A DNA stretch of 64,000 bases from Hyphomicrobium sp. (lineage in GTDB: Bacteria; Pseudomonadota; Alphaproteobacteria; Rhizobiales; Hyphomicrobiaceae): NCBI GenBank assembly GCA_022843145.1, contig JALHOF010000006.1, positions 62,001 through 126,000 of the forward strand. Reading direction: 5' to 3'. The notes below the pieces were generated by a model. It was not told the DNA's origin. It made no database searches and saw only the letters and a list, made by a program, of their open reading frames with translations. Below are positions 8,575 to 18,360 of the stretch, piece after piece (position 1 is the first letter of the stretch; each line of letters begins with the position of its first letter). The translations under genes were made by a program, and so were the position numbers.

Positions 8575-9360
8575 ATGACGGCTGCCGATCCCATCATCCA
8601 GACCAAGGGCCTCGGCAAAAGCTTCAAAGGCTTCTGGGCGGTCAAGAATGTCGATCTCGTGGTGCAGCGCGGCACAATTCACGCGCTGATCGGCCCGAAC
8701 GGCGCCGGCAAGACGACGTGCTTCAACCTGATCACGAAGTTTCTGACGCCAAGCGAAGGCACGATCCTGTTCAAGGGCGCGGACATCACCGGGACCAAGC
8801 CGGCAGACGTGGCGCGGCTCGGGCTTGTCCGCAGTTTCCAGATCTCGGCGACTTTTCCGCATCTGAGCGTGCGCGAGAACGTGCGCGTGGCGCTGCAGCG
8901 TCCGCTCGGCACGTCGTTCCGGTTCTGGCAATCGGAGGCGGCCCTCGACGTGCTCAACGACCGGGCGCTGGCGCTGCTGGAGGACGTCGGCCTCACGGAA
9001 TATGCCGAGCGGCCGGCGGTGGAGCTGCCGTATGGCCGCAAGCGCGCGCTCGAAATCGCGACCACGCTGGCGCTCGACCCAGAGATGCTGCTGCTCGACG
9101 AGCCGATGGCGGGCATGGGACGCGAGGACATCGCGCGCGTGTCGGCGCTGATCCGCCGTGTCGCGCAGAACCGGACCGTGCTGATGGTCGAGCACAACCT
9201 GCACGTGGTCGCCGACCTGTCGGATCGCATCACCGTCTTGGCGCGCGGCGAGATCCTGGCCGAGGGCACGTACGCGGAAGTGTCACGCAACCCGCAAGTG
9301 GTCGAAGCCTACATGGGTACCGGCGCTGGCGCGCCCGAAGCGGGGGCGCAACATGCGTGA
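8575..9360 (+). CDS. livG: Branched-chain amino acid-type ABC transporter ATPase LivG
   Basis: 261 residues from ATG 8575. Walker A is GPNGAGKTT (residues ~41-49). The usual signature helix reads ELPYGRKRALEIATTLAL, with YG where SGG is normal, a common LivG variant. Walker B is MLLLDEPMAGM, followed by the switch histidine in VEHNLHV. The protein hydrolyses ATP on the cytoplasmic face of a HAAT-family importer. Its end overlaps the livF start by 8 bases. Confidence 0.93.
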   Translation: MTAADPIIQTKGLGKSFKGFWAVKNVDLVVQRGTIHALIGPNGAGKTTCFNLITKFLTPSEGTILFKGADITGTKPADVARLGLVRSFQISATFPHLSVRENVRVALQRPLGTSFRFWQSEAALDVLNDRALALLEDVGLTEYAERPAVELPYGRKRALEIATTLALDPEMLLLDEPMAGMGREDIARVSALIRRVAQNRTVLMVEHNLHVVADLSDRITVLARGEILAEGTYAEVSRNPQVVEAYMGTGAGAPEAGAQHA

Positions 9361-10099
9361 GGCGGCAGCGGCGGTCGCGGGATTGGCCCCAGCATCGGCG
9401 AACGTGGAACTCTCGGTGCGCGACGTGCATGCGTGGTACGGCGAGAGCCATATCCTGCACGGCATGAGCTTCGATGTCCCGAAGGGTGAAGTTGTCACGC
9501 TGCTCGGCCGCAACGGCGCCGGCAAGACGACGACCATGCGCGCGATCATGGGCCTCGTGCGCAACCGCAAGGGTTCGATCAAGTTCGGCGACACGGACAC
9601 CATCGCCTATCAGCCGCATCGCATCGCGCGGCTCGGCATCGCCTATTGCCCCGAGGAACGCGGCATCTTTTCGAGCCTCGACGTCACCGAGAACTTATTG
9701 CTGCCGCCGGTCGTCAAGCCGGGGGGCATGGATCTCGACGAGGTCTATGCGCTATTTCCGCGGCTCAAGGAACGCGGCTCGAGCCAGGGCACCAAGCTTT
9801 CGGGCGGCGAACAACAGATGCTGGCGATCGCGCGCATTCTCAGGACCGGCGCGTCGCTGCTGCTGCTCGACGAGCCCACCGAAGGCTTGGCGCCGGTCAT
9901 CGTGCAGCACATCGGCGAGATCATCCGCACGTTGAAGTCGCGCGGCTTCACGGTTCTGCTGGTCGAACAAAATTTCCATTTCGCCGCGACGGTGGCGGAT
10001 CGTCATTACGTGGTCGAGCATGGCACGGTCATCGACATGATCGAGAACAGCCAGCTTGCCGCCAACAAACAGAAGCTCGAGGGATACCTCGGCGTTTAG
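9353..10099 (+). CDS. livF: Branched-chain amino acid-type ABC transporter ATPase LivF
   Basis: 248 residues. Walker A GRNGAGKTT, Q-loop region, signature LSGGEQQMLAIARIL and Walker B LLLLDEPTEGLAPVI are intact. It forms the ATPase heterodimer with LivG. The ATG lies inside the 3' end of livG, implying coupled translation. Confidence 0.94.
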   Translation: MREAAAAVAGLAPASANVELSVRDVHAWYGESHILHGMSFDVPKGEVVTLLGRNGAGKTTTMRAIMGLVRNRKGSIKFGDTDTIAYQPHRIARLGIAYCPEERGIFSSLDVTENLLLPPVVKPGGMDLDEVYALFPRLKERGSSQGTKLSGGEQQMLAIARILRTGASLLLLDEPTEGLAPVIVQHIGEIIRTLKSRGFTVLLVEQNFHFAATVADRHYVVEHGTVIDMIENSQLAANKQKLEGYLGV

Positions 10100-10124
10100 A
10101 TCATGCAACCCGGAGGAAATTGGA

Positions 10125-11339
10125 ATGCGTCCTAGTCGATTGATGCTCGGTGTCGCCATGGCTGGTTTGATGGCCAGCGCCGCCCACGCCGACATGACCG
10201 AAGGCGGGATCAAGATCGGCGTTCTGACCGACATGAGCGGAACGTACTCCGATCTCTCCGGCGGCGGCTCCGTTTGGTCGGCCAAGAAGGCCGTCGAGGA
10301 TTATCTGAAGGCGAAGCCCGGCCTCAAGGTCGAGGTCATCGCCGCCGATCACCAGAACAAGGCCGACATTTCGGCGAACACGGCGCGGCAGTGGTACGAT
10401 GTCGACAAGGTTGACGTGATCGTCGATCTCGTGACGTCGTCGACGGCGCTCGCGGTCAACCAGATCGCCAAGGAAAAGAACAAGGTCGCGCTCGTTTCTG
10501 GAGCGGCGTCGTCGGCGCTGACCGGCAAGGACTGCACGGCGAACACGATCCACTGGACCTACGACACCTGGGCGCTGGCCAACGGCACCGGCAGCGCGAT
10601 CACCAAGACCGGCGGCGACAGCTGGTTCTTCCTGACCGCCGACTATGCGTTCGGTCACGCGCTCGAAAAGGACACCGCCGCCGTCGTCGAAAAGCTCGGC
10701 GGCAAGGTGATGGGCAAGGTCCGCCACCCGTTCCCGGCGCAGGACTTCTCGTCGTTCCTGCTGCAGGCACAGGCGTCGAAGGCCAAGATCATCGGCTTAG
10801 CCAACGCCGGCGCGGATACCACCAATGCGATCAAGCAGGCGTCTGAGTTCGGCATCGTCGCCGGCGGCCAGAACCTCGCGGGCCTCCTGGTGTTCATCAC
10901 CGACGTGCACGCACTGGGTCTGAAGACGTCGCAGGGCCTGATCTTCACCGAAAGCTGGTACTGGGACGCCAACGATACCAACCGCGCCTTCGCCAAGGAG
11001 TATGCGGCGGCCAACGGCGGCAAGTACCCGACGATGGTGCACGCAGGCGTCTATTCGTCGGTGATCCACTACCTGAAGGCGGTCGAGGATTTGAAGTCGG
11101 ACGCCGACGGCGCGGCGGTGGTGGCCAAGATGAAGGCGATGCCGACCGACGATAAACTCTACGGCAAGGGCACTGTCCGCGCGGACGGCCGCAAGATCCA
11201 CGACATGTATCTGTTCGAGGTCAAGAAGCCGGAAGAGAGCAAGGGTCCGTGGGATTACTACAAGACCCGCGCCACGATCCCCGCTACCGAAGCCTGGCGC
11301 CCGCTCGATGCCGGTGAGTGCCCGCTCGTGAAGAAGTGA
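10125..11339 (+). CDS. livK: ABC transporter substrate-binding protein (LivK/HAAT type)
   Basis: 404 residues from ATG 10125 with an AGGAGG-type site (GGAGGAAAT) upstream. Residues ~1-22 are a signal peptide ending AAHA. The mature protein starts with the type I periplasmic-binding fold, IKIGVLTDMSGTYSDLSG, and holds ADHQNKADISANTARQW and a TADYAFGHALEKD segment. It captures substrate in the periplasm for LivHMGF. The sequence belongs to the broad branch also used for amides, aromatic acids and urea, so leucine itself is not assured. Confidence 0.88.
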   Translation: MRPSRLMLGVAMAGLMASAAHADMTEGGIKIGVLTDMSGTYSDLSGGGSVWSAKKAVEDYLKAKPGLKVEVIAADHQNKADISANTARQWYDVDKVDVIVDLVTSSTALAVNQIAKEKNKVALVSGAASSALTGKDCTANTIHWTYDTWALANGTGSAITKTGGDSWFFLTADYAFGHALEKDTAAVVEKLGGKVMGKVRHPFPAQDFSSFLLQAQASKAKIIGLANAGADTTNAIKQASEFGIVAGGQNLAGLLVFITDVHALGLKTSQGLIFTESWYWDANDTNRAFAKEYAAANGGKYPTMVHAGVYSSVIHYLKAVEDLKSDADGAAVVAKMKAMPTDDKLYGKGTVRADGRKIHDMYLFEVKKPEESKGPWDYYKTRATIPATEAWRPLDAGECPLVKK

Positions 11340-11458
11340 ACGCAAGGGCGTAGGGAGTTGGGACATGGAGAGCGGCGACACCCGCTCTCGCGACCAGCTT
11401 CCTCCGCCCGTCTCGCGTCGCAGCCGTCATAATTCCCTTCGTCCTTCCGGTCCTCATC

Positions 11459-12340
11459 ATGTTCGAGCTGATAGGCGTGCCGCCGCAGGTGCTGTTCGGG
11501 CAACTTCTGCTCGGATTGATCAATGGTGCGTTCTACGCGCTGTTGAGCCTGGGGCTGGCTGTCATCTTCGGCATGTTGAACGTCATCAACTTTGCGCACG
11601 GCGCGCAGTACATGCTCGGCGCGTTCGGGGCGTGGCTGCTCCTCAAATACACGGGCATTCCGTACTGGGGCGCGCTCGTCATCGTGCCGCTGGTCATCGG
11701 CGCGTTCGGCATCGTGCTCGAGAGATTGTTCCTGTCGCGGCTCTATCACCTCGATCATCTCTATGGGCTGCTGCTGACGTTCGGCCTCGCCATCATTTTC
11801 GAGGGCGTGGCGCGGTACGTGTTCGGCGCGTCGGGCGTGAGCTATGAAAATCCGATCCCCGGCGGCGTCAATCTCGGCTTCATGTTCCTGCCGTACTACC
11901 GCGCGTGGGTGATCGTGTTCTCGCTCGCGGTGTGCCTCGCGACGTGGTTCATGATCGAGCGGACCAAGCTCGGGTCCTATCTGCGGGCGGCGGTCGAGCG
12001 GCCGGATCTGGTGCAGGCGATGGGCATCAACGTGCCGCTGATGATCACGCTCACCTACGGTTTCGGCGTGGCGCTGGCGGCGCTGGCGGGCGTGTTGGCC
12101 GCTCCCGTCTACTCGGTGACGCCGAAGATCGGCGCGGAGATCATCATCGTCGTGTTCGCGGTCGTCGTGATCGGCGGCATGGGGTCGATCATGGGGTCGG
12201 TGGTGACTGGCTTCGGGCTCGGCCTGGTCGAGGGACTGACCAAGGTGTTCTATCCCGAGGCGTCCAACATCGTGATCTTCGTCATCATGGCGATCGTGCT
12301 CGTGCTCAGGCCGGCAGGCCTGTTCGGTACCGCGAAATAG
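11459..12340 (+). CDS. livH: Branched-chain-type ABC transporter permease LivH
   Basis: 293 residues with about eight membrane helices. GLINGAFYALLSLGLAVIFG and MLNVINFAHGAQYMLGA are the hallmark N-terminal segments of LivH permeases, and the GIN-containing loop (QAMGINVPL) is the site contacting the ATPases. A 119-base gap separates it from the binding-protein gene. Confidence 0.93.
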   Translation: MFELIGVPPQVLFGQLLLGLINGAFYALLSLGLAVIFGMLNVINFAHGAQYMLGAFGAWLLLKYTGIPYWGALVIVPLVIGAFGIVLERLFLSRLYHLDHLYGLLLTFGLAIIFEGVARYVFGASGVSYENPIPGGVNLGFMFLPYYRAWVIVFSLAVCLATWFMIERTKLGSYLRAAVERPDLVQAMGINVPLMITLTYGFGVALAALAGVLAAPVYSVTPKIGAEIIIVVFAVVVIGGMGSIMGSVVTGFGLGLVEGLTKVFYPEASNIVIFVIMAIVLVLRPAGLFGTAK

Positions 12341-12350
12341 GGAGCGCACG

Positions 12351-13295
12351 ATGCGATCGCGAGAAACGATGATCGGGCTGGTGCTCCTGGGGTTGCTGCT
12401 CGTCGCGCCCCTGGTGATCTATCCCGTATTCCTGATGAAGGTCCTCTGCTTCGCGCTGTTCGCGTGCGCGTTCAATCTGCTGATCGGCTATGTCGGGTTG
12501 CTGTCGTTCGGGCACGCGATGTTCTTCGGCTTCGCGGCGTATGTCGCGGGACATACGATCAAGGTGTGGGGCTGGCCGACGGAAGTGGGCATCCTGGCCG
12601 CGGCGTTGATCGCGGCGGCGATGGGGCTGGTCGTCGGGCTGATCGCGATAAGGCGGCAGGGCATCTATTTCGCGATGGTGACGCTGGCGCTGTCGCAGAT
12701 GGTGTATTTTTTCTGCATCCAGGCGAAGTTCACCGGCGGCGAGGACGGCATACAGGCGATTCCGCGGCGTCCGGTGTTCGGCTTCATCGACATCTCGAAG
12801 GATTTGACGCTGTACTACTTCGTGCTGGCGATTTTCCTCGTCGGGTTCCTGCTGATCTACCGCACGATCCATTCGCCGTTCGGCCAGGTGTTGAAGGCCA
12901 TCCGCGAGAACGAGCCGCGCGCGATTTCGCTGGGCTACAGGGTCGACCAGTACAAGCTGTTGGCGTTCGTGCTGTCGGCGGGTCTGGCGGGGCTGGCGGG
13001 CGCGACCAAGGCGATCGTGTTCCAGCTCGCGTCCTTGACCGACGTGCAGTGGCAGATGTCGGGCGAGGTGGTGCTGATGACGCTGGTCGGCGGCATGGGC
13101 ACGGTGCTCGGGCCGGTGGTCGGCGCGGGCATCATCGTCGCGATGCAGAACTACCTCAAGGGTCTCGGCGAGTGGGTGCTGGTGATCCAGGGCATCATCT
13201 TCGTCCTGACCGTGCTCGTGTTCCGGCGCGGCGTGGTCGGCGAGATCTGGGCGCTGCTGTCGCGGAGCAAGCCGGGCCAGCGTCCAGGCGCGTGA
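12351..13295 (+). CDS. livM: Branched-chain-type ABC transporter permease LivM
   Basis: 314 residues, polytopic. NLLIGYVGLLSFGHAMFFG and the EAA-like loop VLKAIRENEPRAISLGY are characteristic of LivM. It starts 10 bases after livH and completes the importer. The region downstream contains no further transporter gene. Confidence 0.93.
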   Translation: MRSRETMIGLVLLGLLLVAPLVIYPVFLMKVLCFALFACAFNLLIGYVGLLSFGHAMFFGFAAYVAGHTIKVWGWPTEVGILAAALIAAAMGLVVGLIAIRRQGIYFAMVTLALSQMVYFFCIQAKFTGGEDGIQAIPRRPVFGFIDISKDLTLYYFVLAIFLVGFLLIYRTIHSPFGQVLKAIRENEPRAISLGYRVDQYKLLAFVLSAGLAGLAGATKAIVFQLASLTDVQWQMSGEVVLMTLVGGMGTVLGPVVGAGIIVAMQNYLKGLGEWVLVIQGIIFVLTVLVFRRGVVGEIWALLSRSKPGQRPGA

Positions 13296-13728
13296 CGGAA
13301 GCGAGCGGTCTGAGAACATCGAGAGGCCGCGCCCGGGCCGCAATGCGCGCGGCGGACCGCAATTTTGTGACATGGCAAACACAGTCTTTATGCATCGATG
13401 CTGCGGCTTTTCGACCGCTGCCTTCGAAATGAGCAACTTGCCACCGTTCAATTCCAGTGCCGCCCGACTTTCGGCCAGCGATCGCGCAATGGGCAAAAAT
13501 CCCAGTCAATGGGCGCATAGCTTGTCCAAGACGAGGGCAGTTGAGCGCAAAGTATTCGCCGTGGCTGGTCTGCTACGCCTAAGGAATTGGCAATAACTGC
13601 GGACTTATCCTGCTTGTTCAGCCGCGCACGAGTCGCATAGCCTCGTGACAACAGCAAAAAAAGCGATGGAGGAACACCCAGTCGAAACCGGGCCCGCTCA
13701 ACGGGCCCTAGCACTTGGGAGTTCGCCG
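13296..13728. other. Intergenic region after livM, with hairpin near its end
   Basis: About 430 bases with lower GC than its neighbours and no convincing gene. A GGGCCCG-CTCAA-CGGGCCC hairpin at 13690-13708 sits 20 bases before the next start codon. It has no T-tract, so it is more likely a leader structure than a terminator. Its stem-loop sequence resembles the mucR terminator at 43615. Confidence 0.45.
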
Positions 13729-13935
13729 ATGATCGAGATCGTCGTTTCCGTTTGCTCCATCGTGCAGGGTGCAACCTGCAAGGATGTGCGCCTGACCTAC
13801 ATGGCCGAAAGCGTCAGCCCCATGGAATGCATGATGAAGGGGCAGGTCGAGATGGCCAAGTGGGCCGAAGGCAACCCCAACTGGAAGATCCAGCGCTGGT
13901 CGTGTGGCGTTCCGCGACAGTTCGCCAAGATCTGA
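13729..13935 (+). CDS. Small conserved hypothetical protein
   Basis: 68 residues from ATG 13729 with GGGAG 8 bases upstream; in-frame starts at 13645 and 13666 would run through the upstream hairpin and are less likely. The protein begins MIEIVVSVCSIVQGATCKDV and has four cysteines and three tryptophans; the C-terminal part is WKIQRWSCGVPRQFAKI. It resembles small hypothetical proteins I associate with Hyphomicrobiales. No function can be assigned. Confidence 0.6.
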   Translation: MIEIVVSVCSIVQGATCKDVRLTYMAESVSPMECMMKGQVEMAKWAEGNPNWKIQRWSCGVPRQFAKI

Positions 13936-14110
13936 CACGGCGGCGCCGAGCCCCGGCCGGCATCGTTCACGGAGCAGCTGTGAACGTGCCCGCGCAGCCG
14001 GTTTCGACGCGGCCGATCGAGGACTGAATTGTCCATCGTTGACGGTTGACTTGTCGCCGGTCATCGCTTCCCTTCTCGCTGACGCAGCCGCGCCAACGAG
14101 GAGCACAACG

Positions 14111-15424
14111 ATGTCAGATAAGACGACTCCTAGTCCGAGTTTCCAGACCCTGGCCGTGCATGCCGGCGCTGCCCCCGACGCAGCATCGGGCGCGCGGGCG
14201 ACGCCGATCTACCAGACGACATCGTACGTGTTCAACGACGCCGACCACGCAGCCGCGCTGTTCGGCCTCGAAGTGTTCGGCAACATCTATACGCGGCTCG
14301 GAAACCCGACCCAGGCGGTGCTCGAGAGCCGGGTCGCGGCGCTCGAAGGCGGCACGGCGGCGCTGGCCACGGCATCGGGACACGCCGCGCAATTTCTGGT
14401 TTTCCAGACGCTGATGGAACCGGGCGATGAATTCGTCGCCGGACGGCAGCTCTACGGCGGCTCGGTCAACCAGTTCAATCACGCGTTCAAGAAGTTCAAC
14501 TGGAACGTGGTGTGGGCGGACGCGACCGATCCGGCGAGCTTCGAGAAGGCGATCACGCCCAAGACGCGCGCGATCTTCGTCGAATCGATCGCCAATCCGG
14601 GCGGCGTCGTCGTCGATCTGCCGGCCATCGCGGCGGTGGCGAAGAAGGCGGGCGTGCCGCTCATCGTCGACAACACGCTGGCGACGCCGTATCTGTGCCG
14701 GCCGAAGGAACATGGCGCCGACATCATCGTCCATTCGCTGACGAAATTCATGGGCGGCCATGGCAATTCGCTCGGCGGCGTCATCGTCGATTGCGGCAGC
14801 TACGATTGGTTGGGCGCCAGGCACCGCTACAAGACGATGGTCGATCCCAATCCATCGTACAACGGCATGAAGCTCGCCGAAACGTTCGGTAATTTCGCCT
14901 TCGCCATCGCGTGCCGGGTGATGGGCATGCGCGACATCGGACCGGCGATCTCGCCGTTCAACGCGTTCATGCTGCTGACCGGCATCGAGACGCTGCCGCT
15001 GAGGATGCGCGCGCATTGCGAGAACGCGCTGGCAGTGGCGCAATATCTGGAAAAGCATCCGAAAGTGGCGTGGGTGAACTATGCCGGACTGCCGTCGAAC
15101 AGGTATAACGCGGTCGCCAAACGGATCTGTCCGGAGGGCGCGGGCGCGGTGTTCACGTTCGGGCTCAAGGGTGGATACGAGGACGGCGTTGCGTTCGTGA
15201 AAAGTCTGAAGCTGTTTTCACATCTCGCCAACATCGGCGATACGCGCAGCCTCGTCATTCATCCGGCGTCGACGACGCACCGGCAGTTGACGGACGAACA
15301 GCGCGCGGCGGCGGGGGCGGGACCCGATGTGGTGCGGCTGTCGATCGGCATCGAGGACAAGACGGATATCATCGCAGACATCGCACAGGCACTGGGCACA
15401 GGCGCTGGACGCGCCGCGCGGTAA
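14111..15424 (+). CDS. metY: O-acetylhomoserine aminocarboxypropyltransferase (O-acetylhomoserine sulfhydrylase)
   Basis: 437 residues from ATG 14111 preceded by GAGGAG. A PLP-dependent Cys/Met metabolism (gamma) family enzyme: NIYTRLGNPTQAVLESRVAA, an ASGHAAQFL loop, the Asp-containing VDNTLATPYLCRP, and the PLP lysine in HSLTKFMGGHGNSLGG. Length and the long C-terminal domain (HPASTTHRQL) are typical of MetY. It makes homocysteine from O-acetylhomoserine and sulfide. I see no SAM riboswitch upstream. Confidence 0.92.
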   Translation: MSDKTTPSPSFQTLAVHAGAAPDAASGARATPIYQTTSYVFNDADHAAALFGLEVFGNIYTRLGNPTQAVLESRVAALEGGTAALATASGHAAQFLVFQTLMEPGDEFVAGRQLYGGSVNQFNHAFKKFNWNVVWADATDPASFEKAITPKTRAIFVESIANPGGVVVDLPAIAAVAKKAGVPLIVDNTLATPYLCRPKEHGADIIVHSLTKFMGGHGNSLGGVIVDCGSYDWLGARHRYKTMVDPNPSYNGMKLAETFGNFAFAIACRVMGMRDIGPAISPFNAFMLLTGIETLPLRMRAHCENALAVAQYLEKHPKVAWVNYAGLPSNRYNAVAKRICPEGAGAVFTFGLKGGYEDGVAFVKSLKLFSHLANIGDTRSLVIHPASTTHRQLTDEQRAAAGAGPDVVRLSIGIEDKTDIIADIAQALGTGAGRAAR

Positions 15425-15449
15425 GACAGGTTGAAGCCGGAGGGGACGC

Positions 15450-15767
15450 ATGAACTATCAGCTCGTGATTCAGTTCGAGGACGAGGCGGGCGATGCGCTC
15501 GAAAAGATCGAGGCATTGGAGGACGAGCTGATCGAGTTGCTCGACGGCATGGCGGAGGTCGACGGGCACGAGATCGGCTCGGGGACCGCGAACATCATCA
15601 TTCACACCGATAAGCCGAAGAAGGTGTGGGAGAAGGTCGAGGCGACCGTCGAGAAGGCCGCCGAAGACGATCTCGTCGCTGTCGCGGCGGCCTACCGGCC
15701 GTTCGACGCCGAGGATTATACGGTCCTCTGGCCGACCGATTACGAGGGCGAATTCGAGATGTCGTGA
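15450..15767 (+). CDS. Conserved hypothetical protein, acidic
   Basis: 105 residues starting 25 bases after metY with a GGAGGGG site. Acidic alpha/beta protein: FEDEAGDALEKIEALEDEL helix, GHEIGSGTANIIIHTD strand region and a VWEKVEATVEKAAED helix. The layout suggests a ferredoxin-like alpha/beta fold, but I do not recognise the family. Spacing suggests co-transcription with metY. Confidence 0.65.
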   Translation: MNYQLVIQFEDEAGDALEKIEALEDELIELLDGMAEVDGHEIGSGTANIIIHTDKPKKVWEKVEATVEKAAEDDLVAVAAAYRPFDAEDYTVLWPTDYEGEFEMS

Positions 15768-15774
15768 GCCTCGG

Positions 15775-16242
15775 TCACTTCTTGACGCGGGCGAGGTCGG
15801 CGCAGCCGGCGGTCGCATCGGCGCCGGGCTCGACATAGCAGGCGCTGATGCGGTCGGGTCCAAGGATACGGCCGAGGTTGTAGCCCTTGCTGTCGGACGC
15901 CACCCACGTGAAGCTCGTGTTGTCGGGATAGATGACGCCGAAGAAATCCTTTCGTCCCTCGGCGTAGACGAAATGGCCACGGAAGCGGCGGTCGGTCTGC
16001 TCGGTGATGTGGACCGTCCGGTCGCGCGTCAACAGGCCCTTCTTGTCGGAGATGGTGTGGTTCTGCCCGCTCCATGACGCGACGAGGTTCGGGATGTCGC
16101 CAGCGACTGCGGCCGGCGGCTGCGGTGCGGCGGTTTGCGCGGCTAAGTCGACCGACGACGCGGCGAAGGCCGTGAGGAGCGATGCGCTCACGAGCCATGT
16201 GGTGATGAGACCGCGGCGGGCAAATGCGTGCATCGGATACAT
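15775..16242 (-). CDS. Hypothetical secreted protein
   Basis: 155 residues (or 152 from the inner ATG at 16233). A signal peptide of about 35 residues ends near LAAQTAAP. The mature domain (ASWSGQNHTISDKKG to ARVKK) is beta-rich with two cysteines near its C-terminus (ISACYVEPGADATAGC). Probably periplasmic. It ends 7 bases from the convergent gene at 15450-15767. Function unknown. Confidence 0.65.
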   Translation of the reverse strand: MYPMHAFARRGLITTWLVSASLLTAFAASSVDLAAQTAAPQPPAAVAGDIPNLVASWSGQNHTISDKKGLLTRDRTVHITEQTDRRFRGHFVYAEGRKDFFGVIYPDNTSFTWVASDSKGYNLGRILGPDRISACYVEPGADATAGCADLARVKK

Positions 16243-16314
16243 CCTGTTGCGAGGGCGGTGGAGGGCCGAACGGCGGAGATGAAAATGGCGGCCCCTCGGG
16301 CCGCCATCTCGATT

Positions 16315-18132
16315 TCAGCTCTTGGTCTTGACGTAGCTGCCGGGGGCAGGCTCGATCGCGCCGATGCGGGCGCCGGGCTCGCGCGGCTCGGTCCAGCCGC
16401 CCGAGTGTTTCGCCAGCCACTCCGACCAGTGCGGCCACCAGGAGCCCGGATGCTCGCGCGCCATCGTGGTCCACTCCTCGATGGTGTCGGCGGCGGCCTT
16501 GGGCGCGGTCCAGTACTGGTACTTGATCTTGTCCGGCGGGTTGACGACGCCGGCGATGTGTCCCGATCCGGCGAGCACGAATTCGACCGGGCCGGAGAAC
16601 ATCTTGGCGCCGATGAAAACGGATTTCGCCGGCGCGATGTGGTCTTCCTTGGTCGCGAGTTCGTAGACCGGCAGCTTGATCTTGCCGAGATTGAGCCGCG
16701 TTCCAGAGACGACCATCTCACCCTTGGCGAGCTTGTTCTCGTGATAGAACTGGCGCAGGTAGAACGAGTGGTTGGCGGCCGGCATGCGCGTCGAATCCTG
16801 GTTCCAGTACAGGAGGTCGAACGGGAACGGCTTCTTGCCGAGCATGTAGTTGTTGACGATGTACGGCCAGATTAGGTCGCGCGGCCGCAGCATGTTGAAC
16901 ACGTTGGCCATGCGCGAGCCGTCGAGGAAGCCGCGCTCAGCCATCATCTCCTCGAGGCTGGCAAGCTGCTGGTCGTCGATGAAGTTCAAGAGATCGCCGG
17001 CCTTGGAGAAGTCGACCTGCGTCGTCAGGAACGTCGCAGAGACGAACGGGTCCTCGCCGCGCGCGGCGAGATAGGCCAGCGTCGTGGCCAACAGCGTGCC
17101 GCCGACGCAATATCCGAGGACGTTCGATTTGGGGACGCCCGTTTCGCGGCGGATGGCGTCGGCCGCGAGCAAGAGGCCTTCCTTCATGTAGTCTTCGAAG
17201 GTCTTGTGGGAGAGGCGGCCGTCGGGATTGACCCACGACACCAGGAACACGGTGAAGCCCTGTTCGACCGCGAATTTGACGAAGCTTTTCGCGGGCGTGA
17301 GATCGAGAATGTAGAACTTGTTGATCCACGGCGGGATCACCATCAGCGGCACCTCACGCACCTTGTCGGTGGTGGGCGAGTATTGGATGAGCTGCAGGAT
17401 CTCGTTCTGGTAGACGACCTTGCCCGGCGTGGTCGCGAGATTGCGTCCGACCTCGAATGCCGAGACGTCGGTCTGGCTGATCTTCAAGAGATCGCTCGAC
17501 TTCTGCATGTCCTCGGCGAGATGCGTCATGCCCTGGACGAGGTTGTTGCCGTTCGACGCGAACGTCTCGCGCACGACCTCGGGGTTGAGCATGGGGAAGT
17601 TCGACGGCGACATCGCGCTCGACATCTGCCGGAAGTAGAATTCGGCGCGCTGACGTGTCTTGTCGTCGATGCCGTCGGTGTTCTGAAGCACGCCGTCGGC
17701 CCACTGCGTGGTGACGAGATAGGCCTGCTTCCAGAAATCGAAGTAGGGGTTCTGCGACCACTCCGGGTCCTTGAAGCGATTGTCGCCGGTCTCGGGCTGG
17801 GCGACGGGCGGAACCTGCTCACCGAGCATGCGGCGGACGGTGTTGTTCCAAAGCTCGAAATAGGAATGGACGAGCTGGCCCTGGGCCTCGGCGAGCTTCA
17901 TCGGATCGCCCATCCAAGCGCGCTGGACGTCGGTCATGATCTTGGCCGCTTCCGACATCTCGCTGGCGGCCGACCACGGGCCCGTCTTGCCGTCGGAGCG
18001 CTCGAGGTAGTCGGCCATCGCGCGGCCACCTTCCTCGACGAGCTTGAACATGTTGCGCGCGAACAGCTCGGGATCGGCGATCCGGTACGAGGCGGGGTCC
18101 GCTGCGGGGGGAGGAGGAGCGTTCTTTTGCAT
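16315..18132 (-). CDS. phaC: Class I poly(R)-hydroxyalkanoate synthase
   Basis: 605 residues, normal for class I PhaC. The N-terminal PhaC_N domain has DPEWSQNPYFDFWKQAYL. The alpha/beta hydrolase core has the lipase-like box GYCVGG (catalytic Cys near residue 340), FLTTQVDFSKAG, and the C-terminal GSGHIAGVVNPP with catalytic His. It polymerises hydroxyacyl-CoA into storage polyester at granule surfaces. phaA, phaB and phasin genes are not adjacent. Confidence 0.95.
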   Translation of the reverse strand: MQKNAPPPPAADPASYRIADPELFARNMFKLVEEGGRAMADYLERSDGKTGPWSAASEMSEAAKIMTDVQRAWMGDPMKLAEAQGQLVHSYFELWNNTVRRMLGEQVPPVAQPETGDNRFKDPEWSQNPYFDFWKQAYLVTTQWADGVLQNTDGIDDKTRQRAEFYFRQMSSAMSPSNFPMLNPEVVRETFASNGNNLVQGMTHLAEDMQKSSDLLKISQTDVSAFEVGRNLATTPGKVVYQNEILQLIQYSPTTDKVREVPLMVIPPWINKFYILDLTPAKSFVKFAVEQGFTVFLVSWVNPDGRLSHKTFEDYMKEGLLLAADAIRRETGVPKSNVLGYCVGGTLLATTLAYLAARGEDPFVSATFLTTQVDFSKAGDLLNFIDDQQLASLEEMMAERGFLDGSRMANVFNMLRPRDLIWPYIVNNYMLGKKPFPFDLLYWNQDSTRMPAANHSFYLRQFYHENKLAKGEMVVSGTRLNLGKIKLPVYELATKEDHIAPAKSVFIGAKMFSGPVEFVLAGSGHIAGVVNPPDKIKYQYWTAPKAAADTIEEWTTMAREHPGSWWPHWSEWLAKHSGGWTEPREPGARIGAIEPAPGSYVKTKS

Positions 18133-18360
18133 GAGCTAGTCGCAGACTTTCAGGTCGAATGGATTTGCCAATCACGCCAGAGCTGCGGGTGCGCAGCTGG
18201 CCGGTGGATTTCGAGCGCCGCGAGAGTGCCGGCCGAGCGTGCCTGACGCACGCGTGAGTGCCAGTCGCATTTGGCACATATCCGCAGGCAAGGGTCGTGG
18301 AATCAATTATTGAGCATGTGCAGCAAAATTGGTCAAATACAACGTCCGGATAGGGTCACC

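Noticed and set aside
13372-13596. 74-residue open frame in the gap after livM
   Set aside because: No ribosome binding site, no recognisable family and composition unlike neighbouring genes.
13936-14110. Possible SAM-II riboswitch before metY
   Set aside because: Such elements are common before Met genes in Alphaproteobacteria, but I could not find the conserved core or pseudoknot-forming segments in this leader.
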